Below, in pieces: positions 42,972-50,692 of a stretch of DNA of 50,692 nucleotides. Origin of the DNA: Gammaproteobacteria bacterium (GTDB lineage Bacteria > Pseudomonadota > Gammaproteobacteria > JAJFKG01); assembly GCA_021156325.1 (NCBI GenBank), contig JAJNDI010000005.1:1-50692 (forward strand), written 5' to 3'. Every line of letters begins with the position of its first letter. Position 1 is the stretch's first letter. A model generated the notes under the pieces. It did no database searches, had not been told where the DNA came from, and was given only the letters and a program-made list of their open reading frames with translations. The position numbers were made by a program, and so were the translations under genes.

Positions 42972-45029
42972 ATGACAAATCCTTTATTAAGTTTCTACAC
43001 CTTGCCTCCTTTTTCCGATATTAAAGCAGAACATGTGCTGCCTGCTGTTGAAACGGTTTTGGCAGAAAATAGACGGCAAATTGAAGCGCTTTTGTCAACA
43101 CTAAAAGATTATACCTGGGAAACGCTCATCGAACCGTTAGAAAAAATCCACGATCGGCTCCATCAGGTCTGGTCGCCGGTTTGCCATTTACACGCAGTAT
43201 GTGATTCACCTGCATTACGAAAAGCCTATCATGCTGCACTTTCAAAAATCAGCGATTACGAAACGCAAATCAGCTACGATCCTCGCTTATATCAAGCTTA
43301 TCAACATATAGCGGATAGCGAATCATTTAATGATTTTTCTATTGCACAAAAAACGGTGATCCAAAATGCTTTGCGCGACTTTCATTTAAGCGGCGTTGAC
43401 TTAAATTCCCATCAAAAAAACCACTATCAACAATTGTGCAAAGACTTGGCTTCGCTCACCAGTCAATTTAGTGACAATGTTATCGATTCAACGCAGTCCT
43501 GGACAAAACATATTAGCGATTCTTTTCAATTGTCTGGTTTGCCAGAACACACGATCGCTGCAGCTGCTCAGAATGCTCAAGAAAAAAGCCTTTCAGGATG
43601 GTTACTAACGCTAGATTATCCCTGTTATCACAGCGTTATGACTTATGCTGATGATAGAACGTTAAGAGAAACTTTTTATAGCGCTTATTACACACGGGCT
43701 TCTGATCAAGGAGCACATGACAAGCGTTTTGATAATACCCGGATCATGGATGAGATTCTGGCAAAACGCCATGCTTTGGCAGAGCTATTAGGATTCAGGA
43801 ATTATGCCGCTTATTCAGTTGCTACTAAAATGGTTCGATCTGTTGAAGCGGTCTTATCGTTTTTAGAAGATCTTCTGAAAAAAACAAAACTCGCCGCCGA
43901 GCAGGAATTAAAAACATTACAAACGTTTGCTCAACAAAACTTTGACATCAGCGAATTAAAAGCGTGGGATATCTCTTACTACAGTGAAAAATTAAGACAA
44001 CAGACTTTTTCATTGAACCAGGAGACATTACGGCCTTATTTTGCTCTGGAGAATGTCTTAAAAGGATTTTTTACCATTATAGAAAAGCTCTTTGGTATGA
44101 CAGCGATTGAAGAAGACGTACAAGCGTGGCATTCTGATGTTCGTTTTTTTGCTATTTATGATAAAGATCACCGCTTGCGGGGAAAAATCTATCTTGACTT
44201 GTTTGCCAGAAAAAACAAACGTGATGGAGCCTGGATGGATGAGTGTCAAACAAGACGCAAAGAGAAAGGAAAAGTCCAATATCCCATCGCTTATCTTGTT
44301 TGTAATTTTACACCGCCTTTAAAAGGACATCCTGCTCTCTTAACCCATGAAGAAGTAGAAACATTGTTTCATGAATTTGGCCATTGTCTGCATCACACTT
44401 TAACTCAAATTGATTATGCAGATGTGTCGGGTATTAGCGGGGTCCCCTGGGATGCGGTTGAATTACCGAGTCAATTCATGGAAAACTGGGCCTGGCAAAA
44501 AGAAAGTTTAGCATTGTTTGCAAAACATCATGAAACCGATGACCCTTTGCCCGCTACATTATTTGAAAATTTACTCAACGCTAAACATTTTCAATCGGCC
44601 ATGCATTTATTACGGCAATTGGAATTTGCGTTATTTGATTTTGAACTGCATACTGCTTATACGCCTGGCAAACAAAATGCTGTGGAAACCACGTTAACAC
44701 AAGTCCGTCAACGAACCGCTATTTTGGCCTTACCCGCTTATAACCGCTTTGCTCATACTTTTTCACATATTTTCGCAGGAGAATATGCTGCAGGATATTA
44801 CAGTTATGCCTGGGCGGAGGTGTTAGCAGCGGATGCATTTTCTGAATTTTTAAAGAAAGGGATCTTTAATCAAGCGCTGGGGCAGCAATTCCTGGAATGT
44901 ATTTTAGAAAAAGGCGGCTCAGAACCGCCGTTGGATTTATTCATCGCTTTTTGCGGGCGTCACCCCTCTGTAGAAGCTCTCTTGTTGGCAAAGGGAATTA
45001 TACCACCAACTCCGTCAACGGCACTTTAA
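42972..45029 (+). CDS. prlC: Oligopeptidase A (M3 family)
   Basis: This 685-residue cytosolic zinc peptidase has LFHEFGHCLHH (HExxH-type site) at about residues 467-477 and ELPSQFMENWAW, which gives the third zinc ligand Glu. Its ends match PrlC/OpdA (NPLLSFYTLPPFSDIKAEHV at the start, AFCGRHPSVEALLLAKGI at the end). It degrades peptides, including cleaved signal peptides. Its last 32 bases overlap the end of the convergent kinase gene. Confidence 0.95.
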   Translation: MTNPLLSFYTLPPFSDIKAEHVLPAVETVLAENRRQIEALLSTLKDYTWETLIEPLEKIHDRLHQVWSPVCHLHAVCDSPALRKAYHAALSKISDYETQISYDPRLYQAYQHIADSESFNDFSIAQKTVIQNALRDFHLSGVDLNSHQKNHYQQLCKDLASLTSQFSDNVIDSTQSWTKHISDSFQLSGLPEHTIAAAAQNAQEKSLSGWLLTLDYPCYHSVMTYADDRTLRETFYSAYYTRASDQGAHDKRFDNTRIMDEILAKRHALAELLGFRNYAAYSVATKMVRSVEAVLSFLEDLLKKTKLAAEQELKTLQTFAQQNFDISELKAWDISYYSEKLRQQTFSLNQETLRPYFALENVLKGFFTIIEKLFGMTAIEEDVQAWHSDVRFFAIYDKDHRLRGKIYLDLFARKNKRDGAWMDECQTRRKEKGKVQYPIAYLVCNFTPPLKGHPALLTHEEVETLFHEFGHCLHHTLTQIDYADVSGISGVPWDAVELPSQFMENWAWQKESLALFAKHHETDDPLPATLFENLLNAKHFQSAMHLLRQLEFALFDFELHTAYTPGKQNAVETTLTQVRQRTAILALPAYNRFAHTFSHIFAGEYAAGYYSYAWAEVLAADAFSEFLKKGIFNQALGQQFLECILEKGGSEPPLDLFIAFCGRHPSVEALLLAKGIIPPTPSTAL

Positions 45030-46107
45030 CGGGGAAATGAAGAATGAAGGTACTGCCTTCGCCCAATTTGGTTTTAAGATGGATCTCGCCGTTGAGATCT
45101 TCAACAAATGATTTAACAATCGTTAACCCAAATCCTTGTCCTTGTGCTTGTCCATAGCCTGTATTACTGGCTTCCACTTTGGCAAATTTCTCGTAAATCC
45201 AGCTGGTTTTATTCTCCGGGATCCCAATGCCGGTATCGTTCACTGACAATTCCAGGATCAATTCACGAGTTGATAACTGTTTTTCTATTCGTCTGGCATT
45301 CACAGTTACCTGCCCATGATGGGTAAATTTGATAGCATTACTGACAAGGTTTAGCAAAATGCGATGAATTCGAAAGGGATCACCCTTCAAGATTTCGGGC
45401 AAATGCGGATCATAGTGCATTTCAAGCAAGAGGTTTTTATTCTTGGCGCTCGGTATTTCAAGGTGAATTAAAGATTCGATTAACGCTTTTAGATTAAAAC
45501 TTTTAGCTAAGATTGGCGGTGCCTGGTTTTGAAGTTTGGAAGCATCGACAATCCCGGTGCAATAATTTAGCAGTTCTTTTGCACAGCGGTTAATATCTTT
45601 TAAGGCATCTTGTTTGTGGGGATCGGTTTCTTCTGTCAATAAAATATTAGACATTCCCCAAATTCCCGCCACAGGGGTACGGATATCGTGTTCCATATCG
45701 CGAATAAATGCCATTTTAAGTTTATCTGCCGCTTCTGCCTGCTCACGCCATTGAAAGAAGTCAGTCATATCCAAAGAAATGCCTAATACTCCTAAAACTT
45801 TACCTCCATAGATTAAAGGCACTCGCGTTATCTGCAGCGTCATCGTACGATGCGCTAATACGACTTGCTCAATTCGTTCGATTACCGTTTTGCTGCGTAT
45901 GACTTCCTGATCAGTTTGGTAATGGTCTTTTGCCCCCCAGGGCAATTGGGCATCTACTTTGCCAATAATATCCTGTATAGGTAAACAGAGTTGTTGCGCA
46001 AAAAGTTTATTACACCCTAGATAACGGCCTTGCCTGTCACGCCAATACAGCGCACAAGGGGCATTCGCCAGCAACTGTTCTAACAATATTTTGTCGTAAT
46101 CTATCAC
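44998..46107 (-). CDS. Orphan PAS-domain sensor histidine kinase
   Basis: This 369-residue protein has no membrane segments. A PAS domain (residues about 10-120) contains LANAPCALYWRDRQGRYLG and RVPLIYGGKVLGVLGISLD. The H-box is DMEHDIRTPVAG with His 140, the N box NLVSNAIKF, and the G boxes DTGIGIP and GQGFGLTIV. It is a cytoplasmic hybrid-like kinase without receiver. No response regulator is adjacent. The start is GTG 46107. Signal and partner are unknown. The convergent overlap with prlC is 32 bases. Confidence 0.9.
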   Translation of the reverse strand: MIDYDKILLEQLLANAPCALYWRDRQGRYLGCNKLFAQQLCLPIQDIIGKVDAQLPWGAKDHYQTDQEVIRSKTVIERIEQVVLAHRTMTLQITRVPLIYGGKVLGVLGISLDMTDFFQWREQAEAADKLKMAFIRDMEHDIRTPVAGIWGMSNILLTEETDPHKQDALKDINRCAKELLNYCTGIVDASKLQNQAPPILAKSFNLKALIESLIHLEIPSAKNKNLLLEMHYDPHLPEILKGDPFRIHRILLNLVSNAIKFTHHGQVTVNARRIEKQLSTRELILELSVNDTGIGIPENKTSWIYEKFAKVEASNTGYGQAQGQGFGLTIVKSFVEDLNGEIHLKTKLGEGSTFILHFPVKVPLTELVV

Positions 46108-46247
46108 CCAGGGTCTCTCTTCTTGTCAACGGCTCTCAAATGGCCTTATAATCTCTCACCTTCAACATTATATTACATAATTATCAACAAACTGAAGCAT
46201 TCTTTGTAAAAAAGACTGAGATTTTTTATTTAAAATGGGGAGCGCTC

Positions 46248-46775
46248 ATGATACGGGCATTTAATAAAACAACACCGCTCATTGGCGAAGGCACGCTGAT
46301 CGATGAAACCGCATGGGTAACGGGGGATGTGGTTTTAGGCAAAGATTGTTTTATTTTACCGATGACTGTGCTGCGCGGCGATGTGAACAGTATTCGTGTT
46401 GGCGACAGAACCAATATTCAAGACGGCAGCGTTTGTCATGTGAACAATACTCACAGCCCCTATATTACCGCATCACAATTGATCATCGGTGATGATGTCA
46501 CCATTGGACATCGTGTTATTTTGCATGGATGCCAATTACACTCACGCTGCTTGATCGGAATGGGCAGCATTATTATGGATAATGCTGTCGTTGAAGAAGA
46601 AGTCATCGTAGGGGCAGGCACTTTGGTTCCCCCTAACAAAGTATTAAAAAGGGGTTTTCTGTGGATGGGATCTCCCGCGCGTGAAATCAGACCTCTCACC
46701 GCCGATGAAAAAAATTCTATTTTATATAGTGCGCAACATTATGTGTTGCTTAAAAATCAATATCTAAATTGTTGA
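46248..46775 (+). CDS. Gamma-carbonic anhydrase family protein (YrdA-like)
   Basis: This 175-residue left-handed beta-helix protein has hexapeptide repeats from about residue 15 to 130. The three zinc-type histidines are in VCHVNN, TIGHRVILHG and RVILHGC, matching YrdA/CaiE members of the family. Catalysis is uncertain in this subgroup. GGGGAGC precedes the ATG. It is alone, between the kinase and a GC-rich repeat. Confidence 0.9.
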   Translation: MIRAFNKTTPLIGEGTLIDETAWVTGDVVLGKDCFILPMTVLRGDVNSIRVGDRTNIQDGSVCHVNNTHSPYITASQLIIGDDVTIGHRVILHGCQLHSRCLIGMGSIIMDNAVVEEEVIVGAGTLVPPNKVLKRGFLWMGSPAREIRPLTADEKNSILYSAQHYVLLKNQYLNC

Positions 46776-46802
46776 TTTAAGTTTTAAGAAAATTATCATT
46801 GT

Positions 46803-46892
46803 GGCGCGGGAGAGGGGATTCTTCTCCCTCTCCCACGTCAGAGGGAGAGGGCAAGCCGCGCAAGCGGCGCGGGAGAGGGCGCCGCGCAGCGA
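46803..46892. repeat. GC-rich hairpin repeat between yrdA-like gene and priA
   Basis: Several GGGAGAGGG and CCCTCTCCC units alternate, joined by GCGCCGCGC-type palindromes. They resemble the repeats at 4692-4815. The block fills the space between two convergent genes. Confidence 0.7.
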
Positions 46893-46928
46893 ATAAAAAA
46901 TATCCACAATAATGAATGTGACAATGTG

Positions 46929-48950
46929 CTATAACACTTCTTGCGGATCGACATCCAGGATCCACCGCACTTTGGCTTGATTTTTTGACTTCTCAAGATA
47001 GCCTGTCAACGCTTCCAAAGCCGTATGTAAGAGGGAGCGCTGATTGGCTTGCAATAATAATTGCATTCGATAAACCCCTGCACGGCGTGCCATGGCAGCT
47101 GGAATAGGCCCTAACAATTGCACGTTTGAGGGCAAAAGGGGCTGGATTTCTTGTTTTACTTTCGTTAAAAAATTCAAAATCGCTTCTTGTGCCACGCTTT
47201 CTGCGCGTAACAATGCTAAACAACCAAAAGGCGGTAAATGGGACTGACGCCGTTGTTGTAAAGCGCTCTCTGCAAAAACGGAAAAGCCTGATTGCAGCAA
47301 TTGCTGCAGCAAGGGGTGCTGCGGCAAATGCGTTTGAATGAAAACATAGCCTGCTTTTTCGGCACGTCCTGCGCGGCCGCCCACTTGTAATAACAATTGT
47401 GCCAGACGTTCTGTTGCTCGAAAATCAGCACTGTATAAACCCGAATCAGCATCTAAAATAGCCGCTAACGTAACGTTAGGAAAATGATGTCCTTTGGCTA
47501 ACATTTGTGTGCCGAGTAAAATACACGCCTTACCTTCTTGAACTAACTCTACGTATTCTTGCATCGCGCCTTTATGACGAGTGGTATCGCTGTCAATTCG
47601 CAATATAGGCACTTCTGCAAACATTTCCGTTAACGCCTTTTCAAGACGTTCGGTTCCCACCCCTACCGGCACTAAACTGGTCGACTGACAATCAGGACAG
47701 TGTGCTGGTTTTGGCATATTAAAGCCGCAATGATGGCATTGCAGACGCGCGATCCCCTGATGCAGCGTCATTCTGGCATCGCAGCGAGAACAATTGGCAG
47801 ACCAGCCGCATTCATGGCAAATTAAAACAGGCGCATAACCGCGGCGATTCAAAAATATCAATACTTGATGGCCTAATGCTAACTGTTCTTTGATCTTGTC
47901 GCGTAATTCGATGGAAACACCTGTGTGCAGCGGCTGTTGGCGTAAATCGATCAAGTAATAATAAGGAGCAACCGCATTGCCTGCCCGATTTTGCAAATAC
48001 AAAATGTGATAACGTGCTTGACTAGCATTGTAGAGACTTTCTAATGAGGGAGTCGCTGATCCCAGCACAACAGGAATATTATCTATCTTGGCCCGAAACA
48101 CGGCTAAATCCCGTGCGGAATACCGAAATCCTTCCTGCTGTTTAAAAGACAGATCATGTTCTTCATCAATGATGATGATCCCCAGGTTATGAAACGGCGT
48201 GAACAAAGCCGATCGCGTTCCAATCACAATTTTAACATCGCCTCGAAAAGCCGCTTCCCAAACCAATTGCCGCTGCCGGTTTGTTAATCGTGAATGCAGC
48301 AAAGCCATTCCAACGGGAAATCGCCTTTGTATGCGCCCTAAGGTTTGCGGTGTTAAACCGATTTCAGGCACTAATAATAAAATCTGCTGACCCTTGCGTA
48401 ATACTTCTGCCATCACTTGCAGATAAACTTCGGTTTTGCCGCTGCCTGTGACGCCTTGTAATAAATACGCTTTAAATTGAGATAAATGCTCTTTTATTTC
48501 ACTCACAGCCGCAAGCTGTTCCGAGTTTAAAACCAGATCATCTTTATCTGGAATCATCATAGCAGGCTTCATAGCGGGCAAGGGTTTGTTTTTTAAAGGC
48601 ATTCCTTTTCGCAAATTAACCGGCAGCATGGCCGCACAGACTTCACCAATAGGATGGTGATAATAATCCGCTGCAAACCTCGCCATTTGAATCAAAGTTT
48701 CCGATAACACGGGAATTGAATCGAGTATTTCAACAACCGGCTTTAATTTGGGGAGGGGAAAATCGCTTTTGTCAGTGATTTCCATCACAATTCCGATTAA
48801 TCGTTGACGGCCAAAAGAAATGACCGCCCGTACACCAGGCTGCACGGGTTGCGTTAATGTCTGTTTTATCTCATCTGGCAAAATATAATCAAACAAAGTG
48901 TACAAAGGTGAAGGCGCTGCAATACGTAAAATGGTCTGGGGGGTTGGCAT
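46929..48950 (-). CDS. priA: Primosomal protein N' (replication restart helicase)
   Basis: This roughly 673-residue superfamily 2 helicase has Walker A GVTGSGKTEVYLQ, the DEEH box (IIIDEEHDLSFKQQ) and the zinc-binding array CHECGWSANCSRC, CHHCGF and CPDCQS. The GGRAGRAEK motif completes the helicase core. It recognises stalled forks and loads DnaB. I prefer ATG 48950 (MPTPQTILRIAAPSPLYTLF, preceded by GAGG), while ATG 48980 is possible. It diverges from polA, with about 70 bases between them. Confidence 0.94.
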   Translation of the reverse strand: MPTPQTILRIAAPSPLYTLFDYILPDEIKQTLTQPVQPGVRAVISFGRQRLIGIVMEITDKSDFPLPKLKPVVEILDSIPVLSETLIQMARFAADYYHHPIGEVCAAMLPVNLRKGMPLKNKPLPAMKPAMMIPDKDDLVLNSEQLAAVSEIKEHLSQFKAYLLQGVTGSGKTEVYLQVMAEVLRKGQQILLLVPEIGLTPQTLGRIQRRFPVGMALLHSRLTNRQRQLVWEAAFRGDVKIVIGTRSALFTPFHNLGIIIIDEEHDLSFKQQEGFRYSARDLAVFRAKIDNIPVVLGSATPSLESLYNASQARYHILYLQNRAGNAVAPYYYLIDLRQQPLHTGVSIELRDKIKEQLALGHQVLIFLNRRGYAPVLICHECGWSANCSRCDARMTLHQGIARLQCHHCGFNMPKPAHCPDCQSTSLVPVGVGTERLEKALTEMFAEVPILRIDSDTTRHKGAMQEYVELVQEGKACILLGTQMLAKGHHFPNVTLAAILDADSGLYSADFRATERLAQLLLQVGGRAGRAEKAGYVFIQTHLPQHPLLQQLLQSGFSVFAESALQQRRQSHLPPFGCLALLRAESVAQEAILNFLTKVKQEIQPLLPSNVQLLGPIPAAMARRAGVYRMQLLLQANQRSLLHTALEALTGYLEKSKNQAKVRWILDVDPQEVL

Positions 48951-49021
48951 AGCGTCTAATACCTCAATCACCTTCAACATGATACAATGCAGCCTTGTTA
49001 AATCGAGTCAGAGTCATTGCC

Positions 49022-50692
49022 ATGTCAACAACATTTAAAAGCCCCTTCATTCTCGTTGATGGTTCTTCGTATTTATTTCGAGCTTATCACGCGCTGCCGC
49101 CGCTTACTACCAGCAAAGGCCAAGCGACCGGCGCTATTTATGGCGTCATCAGCATGTTACGCAAATTGCGCACAGATTACCAATCTACCCATATTGCTGT
49201 TGTTTTCGATACTAAAGGGAAAACTTTTCGTCATGATCTCTATCCAGAGTACAAAGCCAATCGCGCTGTCATGCCAGAAGACTTGGCAGAACAAATCGCC
49301 CCTTTACACGCCATTATCCAGGCCATGGGTTTTCCCCTGGTGGCTATTCCCGGTATTGAAGCAGACGATGTCATTGGAACGCTTGCTATTGAGGCTCAAA
49401 AACACCAGTGGCCGGTATTGATTTCCACCGGTGATAAAGATATGGCTCAGTTAGTCAACCAAAGTGTCACTCTCGTCAATACGATGACGGAGAAAATACT
49501 CGACATCAACGGCGTGATTGAAAAATTTGGGATAAGACCGGAACAAATGATCGATTATTTAACCCTGATGGGGGACAGTATCGATAATGTGCCGGGGATC
49601 CCCGGTGTGGGTCCTAAAACCGCTGTAAAATGGCTGCAGACTTATGGAAGTCTTGACGCGATCATCGCCCATGCGGATCACATCAACGGTAAAGTCGGCG
49701 AGCAATTAAGGCTTACTTTACCTCAATTGCCTTTATTAAAAACATTAGTCACCATTAAATCAGATTGCAAGCTGCCGGTAATGCTCGAAGAATTAATGTT
49801 AAAACCGAGTAATCAGGAAAGTCTCATCCACTGGTTTCGCGAATTGGAATTTAAGCGCTGGTTGTCAGAAGCAGACAACGTCCGCCATTCCGGAAACGCC
49901 GCAGGCGTTGTCCGGGATCCAGGAATTACCGAGAAACAATATCACACTGTATTAACTGAAGCAGAATTCGATCGGTGGTTAAACCGCTTGGAAAAAGCAA
50001 GTCTTTTTGCAATCGATATTGAAACCACTTCGCTCGATTGTACGGATGCAGAAATTGTCGGTCTTTCATTTGCAATGACGCCTTATGAAGCGGCTTATGT
50101 TCCGCTGGCACATTGCTATATCGGCGCCCCTGTACAATGCGATCGGGATACTATCTTAAAAAAATTAAAGCCTTTGCTCGAAAATCCCGATTTAAAGAAA
50201 GTCGGACAGCATATTAAATATGACATGAATGTCTTAGCCAATTACGGCATTACCCTTCGAGGGATTGCTTATGACACCATGCTCGAATCTTATATCTTAA
50301 ACAGCACTGCCAATCGTCATGATTTGGAAACGCTGGCTTTGCGCCACCTCGATGAAAAAACTGTTTCGTTTCAAGAGCTGGCGGGAAAAGGGGCTAAACA
50401 AATCACTTTTGATTACGTGGCAATAGAACAAGCGGCTCCCTATGCCGCTGAAGATGCCGATATTACATTGCGGCTGCATCATGTGTTGTGGCCGCAATTG
50501 CAAAAAATACCGGCTTTGGCTGATATCTTTAATACTATTGAATTGCCGCTGATTCCTGTCTTATCCCGCATGGAATGCCGCGGGGTTTTAATAGATAAAG
50601 CCCGCTTGAAAGAACAAGGCATTGTGATAAAAGAGCGCGTCCAACAACTGACTACACAAGCTTTTCATTTGGCCGGCAGTGAATTTAATCTG
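49022..50692 (+). CDS. polA: DNA polymerase I, 5' part (runs off window)
   Basis: 557 codons are present and open to the window end. The 5' nuclease domain (residues about 7-290) has LVDGSSYLFRAYHA, VFDTKGKTFRHDLYPEYKANR, EADDVIGTLA, and the H3TH part GDSIDNVPGIPGVGPKTA. The 3'-5' exonuclease domain has FAIDIETTSLD, IKYDMNVLANYG and YAAEDADITLR, so proofreading residues are intact. The start of the polymerase domain (LSRMECRGVLID) is reached. The linker at about residues 284-300 contains an in-frame palindromic insertion (49873-49921). Confidence 0.96.
   Translation, partial: MSTTFKSPFILVDGSSYLFRAYHALPPLTTSKGQATGAIYGVISMLRKLRTDYQSTHIAVVFDTKGKTFRHDLYPEYKANRAVMPEDLAEQIAPLHAIIQAMGFPLVAIPGIEADDVIGTLAIEAQKHQWPVLISTGDKDMAQLVNQSVTLVNTMTEKILDINGVIEKFGIRPEQMIDYLTLMGDSIDNVPGIPGVGPKTAVKWLQTYGSLDAIIAHADHINGKVGEQLRLTLPQLPLLKTLVTIKSDCKLPVMLEELMLKPSNQESLIHWFRELEFKRWLSEADNVRHSGNAAGVVRDPGITEKQYHTVLTEAEFDRWLNRLEKASLFAIDIETTSLDCTDAEIVGLSFAMTPYEAAYVPLAHCYIGAPVQCDRDTILKKLKPLLENPDLKKVGQHIKYDMNVLANYGITLRGIAYDTMLESYILNSTANRHDLETLALRHLDEKTVSFQELAGKGAKQITFDYVAIEQAAPYAAEDADITLRLHHVLWPQLQKIPALADIFNTIELPLIPVLSRMECRGVLIDKARLKEQGIVIKERVQQLTTQAFHLAGSEFNL
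49873..49921. repeat. In-frame palindromic element in the polA linker
   Basis: ATTCCGGA-AACGCC (about 49887-49900) is the near-complement of GGCGTT-GTCCGGGAT (49904-49918) around GCA, and GACAACG (49874-49880) mirrors CGTTGTC (49906-49912). It encodes DNVRHSGNAAGVVRDPG, unlike the rest of the protein, between the 5' nuclease and exonuclease domains. The pattern resembles palindromic elements that insert in coding regions (such as Rickettsia RPE). Only this copy is visible. Confidence 0.55.

Noticed and set aside
49022..50692. polA as a pseudogene because of the palindromic insertion
   Set aside because: The frame is open through all 557 codons and all exonuclease and nuclease motifs are intact.

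Overview
The window looks like a stretch of chromosome from a moderately AT-rich gammaproteobacterium. Gene content and arrangement (zinc-peptidase pair beside rsmD, amgK-murU beside lptD-surA-rsmA, a complete MSHA-type pilus locus, a CsrA-sequestering RNA with a Gac/Let-like upstream box) would fit the Legionellales or a close relative. That placement is inference from gene content only. Coding density is high, no phage or conjugative island is present, and I see no tRNA, rRNA or CRISPR.

Layout. (1) 1-900: a gene-free leader followed by an RNA with ten GGA motifs and an intrinsic terminator (about 437-680), which I read as a CsrB/RsmZ-type CsrA sponge, then a small YheV-like zinc-ribbon gene. 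(2) 964-4680: metH. A GC-rich hairpin repeat and a probable 6S RNA with its own promoter (about 4922-5090) follow it. (3) 5144-19773, all on the minus strand: an MSHA-type type IV pilus locus in the order mshI, mshI2 (PilN-like), mshJ, mshK, mshL, mshM, mshN, mshE, mshG, three MshA/B-like pilins, mshC-, mshD- and mshO-like minor pilins, and finally an MshP-like minor pilin fused to a seven-repeat, propeller-like domain. (4) 19774-20340: a 570-base gene-free spacer with a cluster of DnaA-box-like sites, then a secreted protein of unknown function. (5) 21093-27362, minus strand: ftsY-ftsE-ftsX followed directly by an MCE lipid-transport ABC system (STAS-permease fusion, ATPase, MCE protein, auxiliary lipoprotein). 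A palindromic insertion separates ftsE from ftsX. (6) 27363-31734, plus strand: palindromic repeats, an M16 peptidase pair, rsmD and rpiA. (7) 31724-34720, minus strand: rpe-pabA/trpG and amgK-murU. (8) 35227-42860, plus strand: lptD, surA, rsmA, a TraI_2-like protein with an apparently inactivated HD site, a universal stress protein and apaH. (9) 42972-50692: prlC, an orphan PAS histidine kinase, a gamma-carbonic anhydrase, priA, and the 5' two-thirds of polA running off the window.

How it fits together. The pilus locus encodes the inner-membrane platform, motor, secretin and pilins but no prepilin peptidase and no PilT-like retraction ATPase, so those must lie elsewhere. The terminal propeller pilin takes the place normally held by MshP/MshQ and is a good candidate tip adhesin. 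Two global regulatory RNAs (CsrA sponge and 6S) lie just downstream of this locus. The cell-envelope theme continues through FtsEX/FtsY, the MCE transporter, peptidoglycan recycling (AmgK/MurU) and outer-membrane assembly (LptD/SurA).

At least four different small palindromic or inverted-repeat elements sit between, or in one case inside, housekeeping genes: between ftsE and ftsX, upstream of the M16 pair, on both sides of apaH, and in frame in the interdomain linker of polA.
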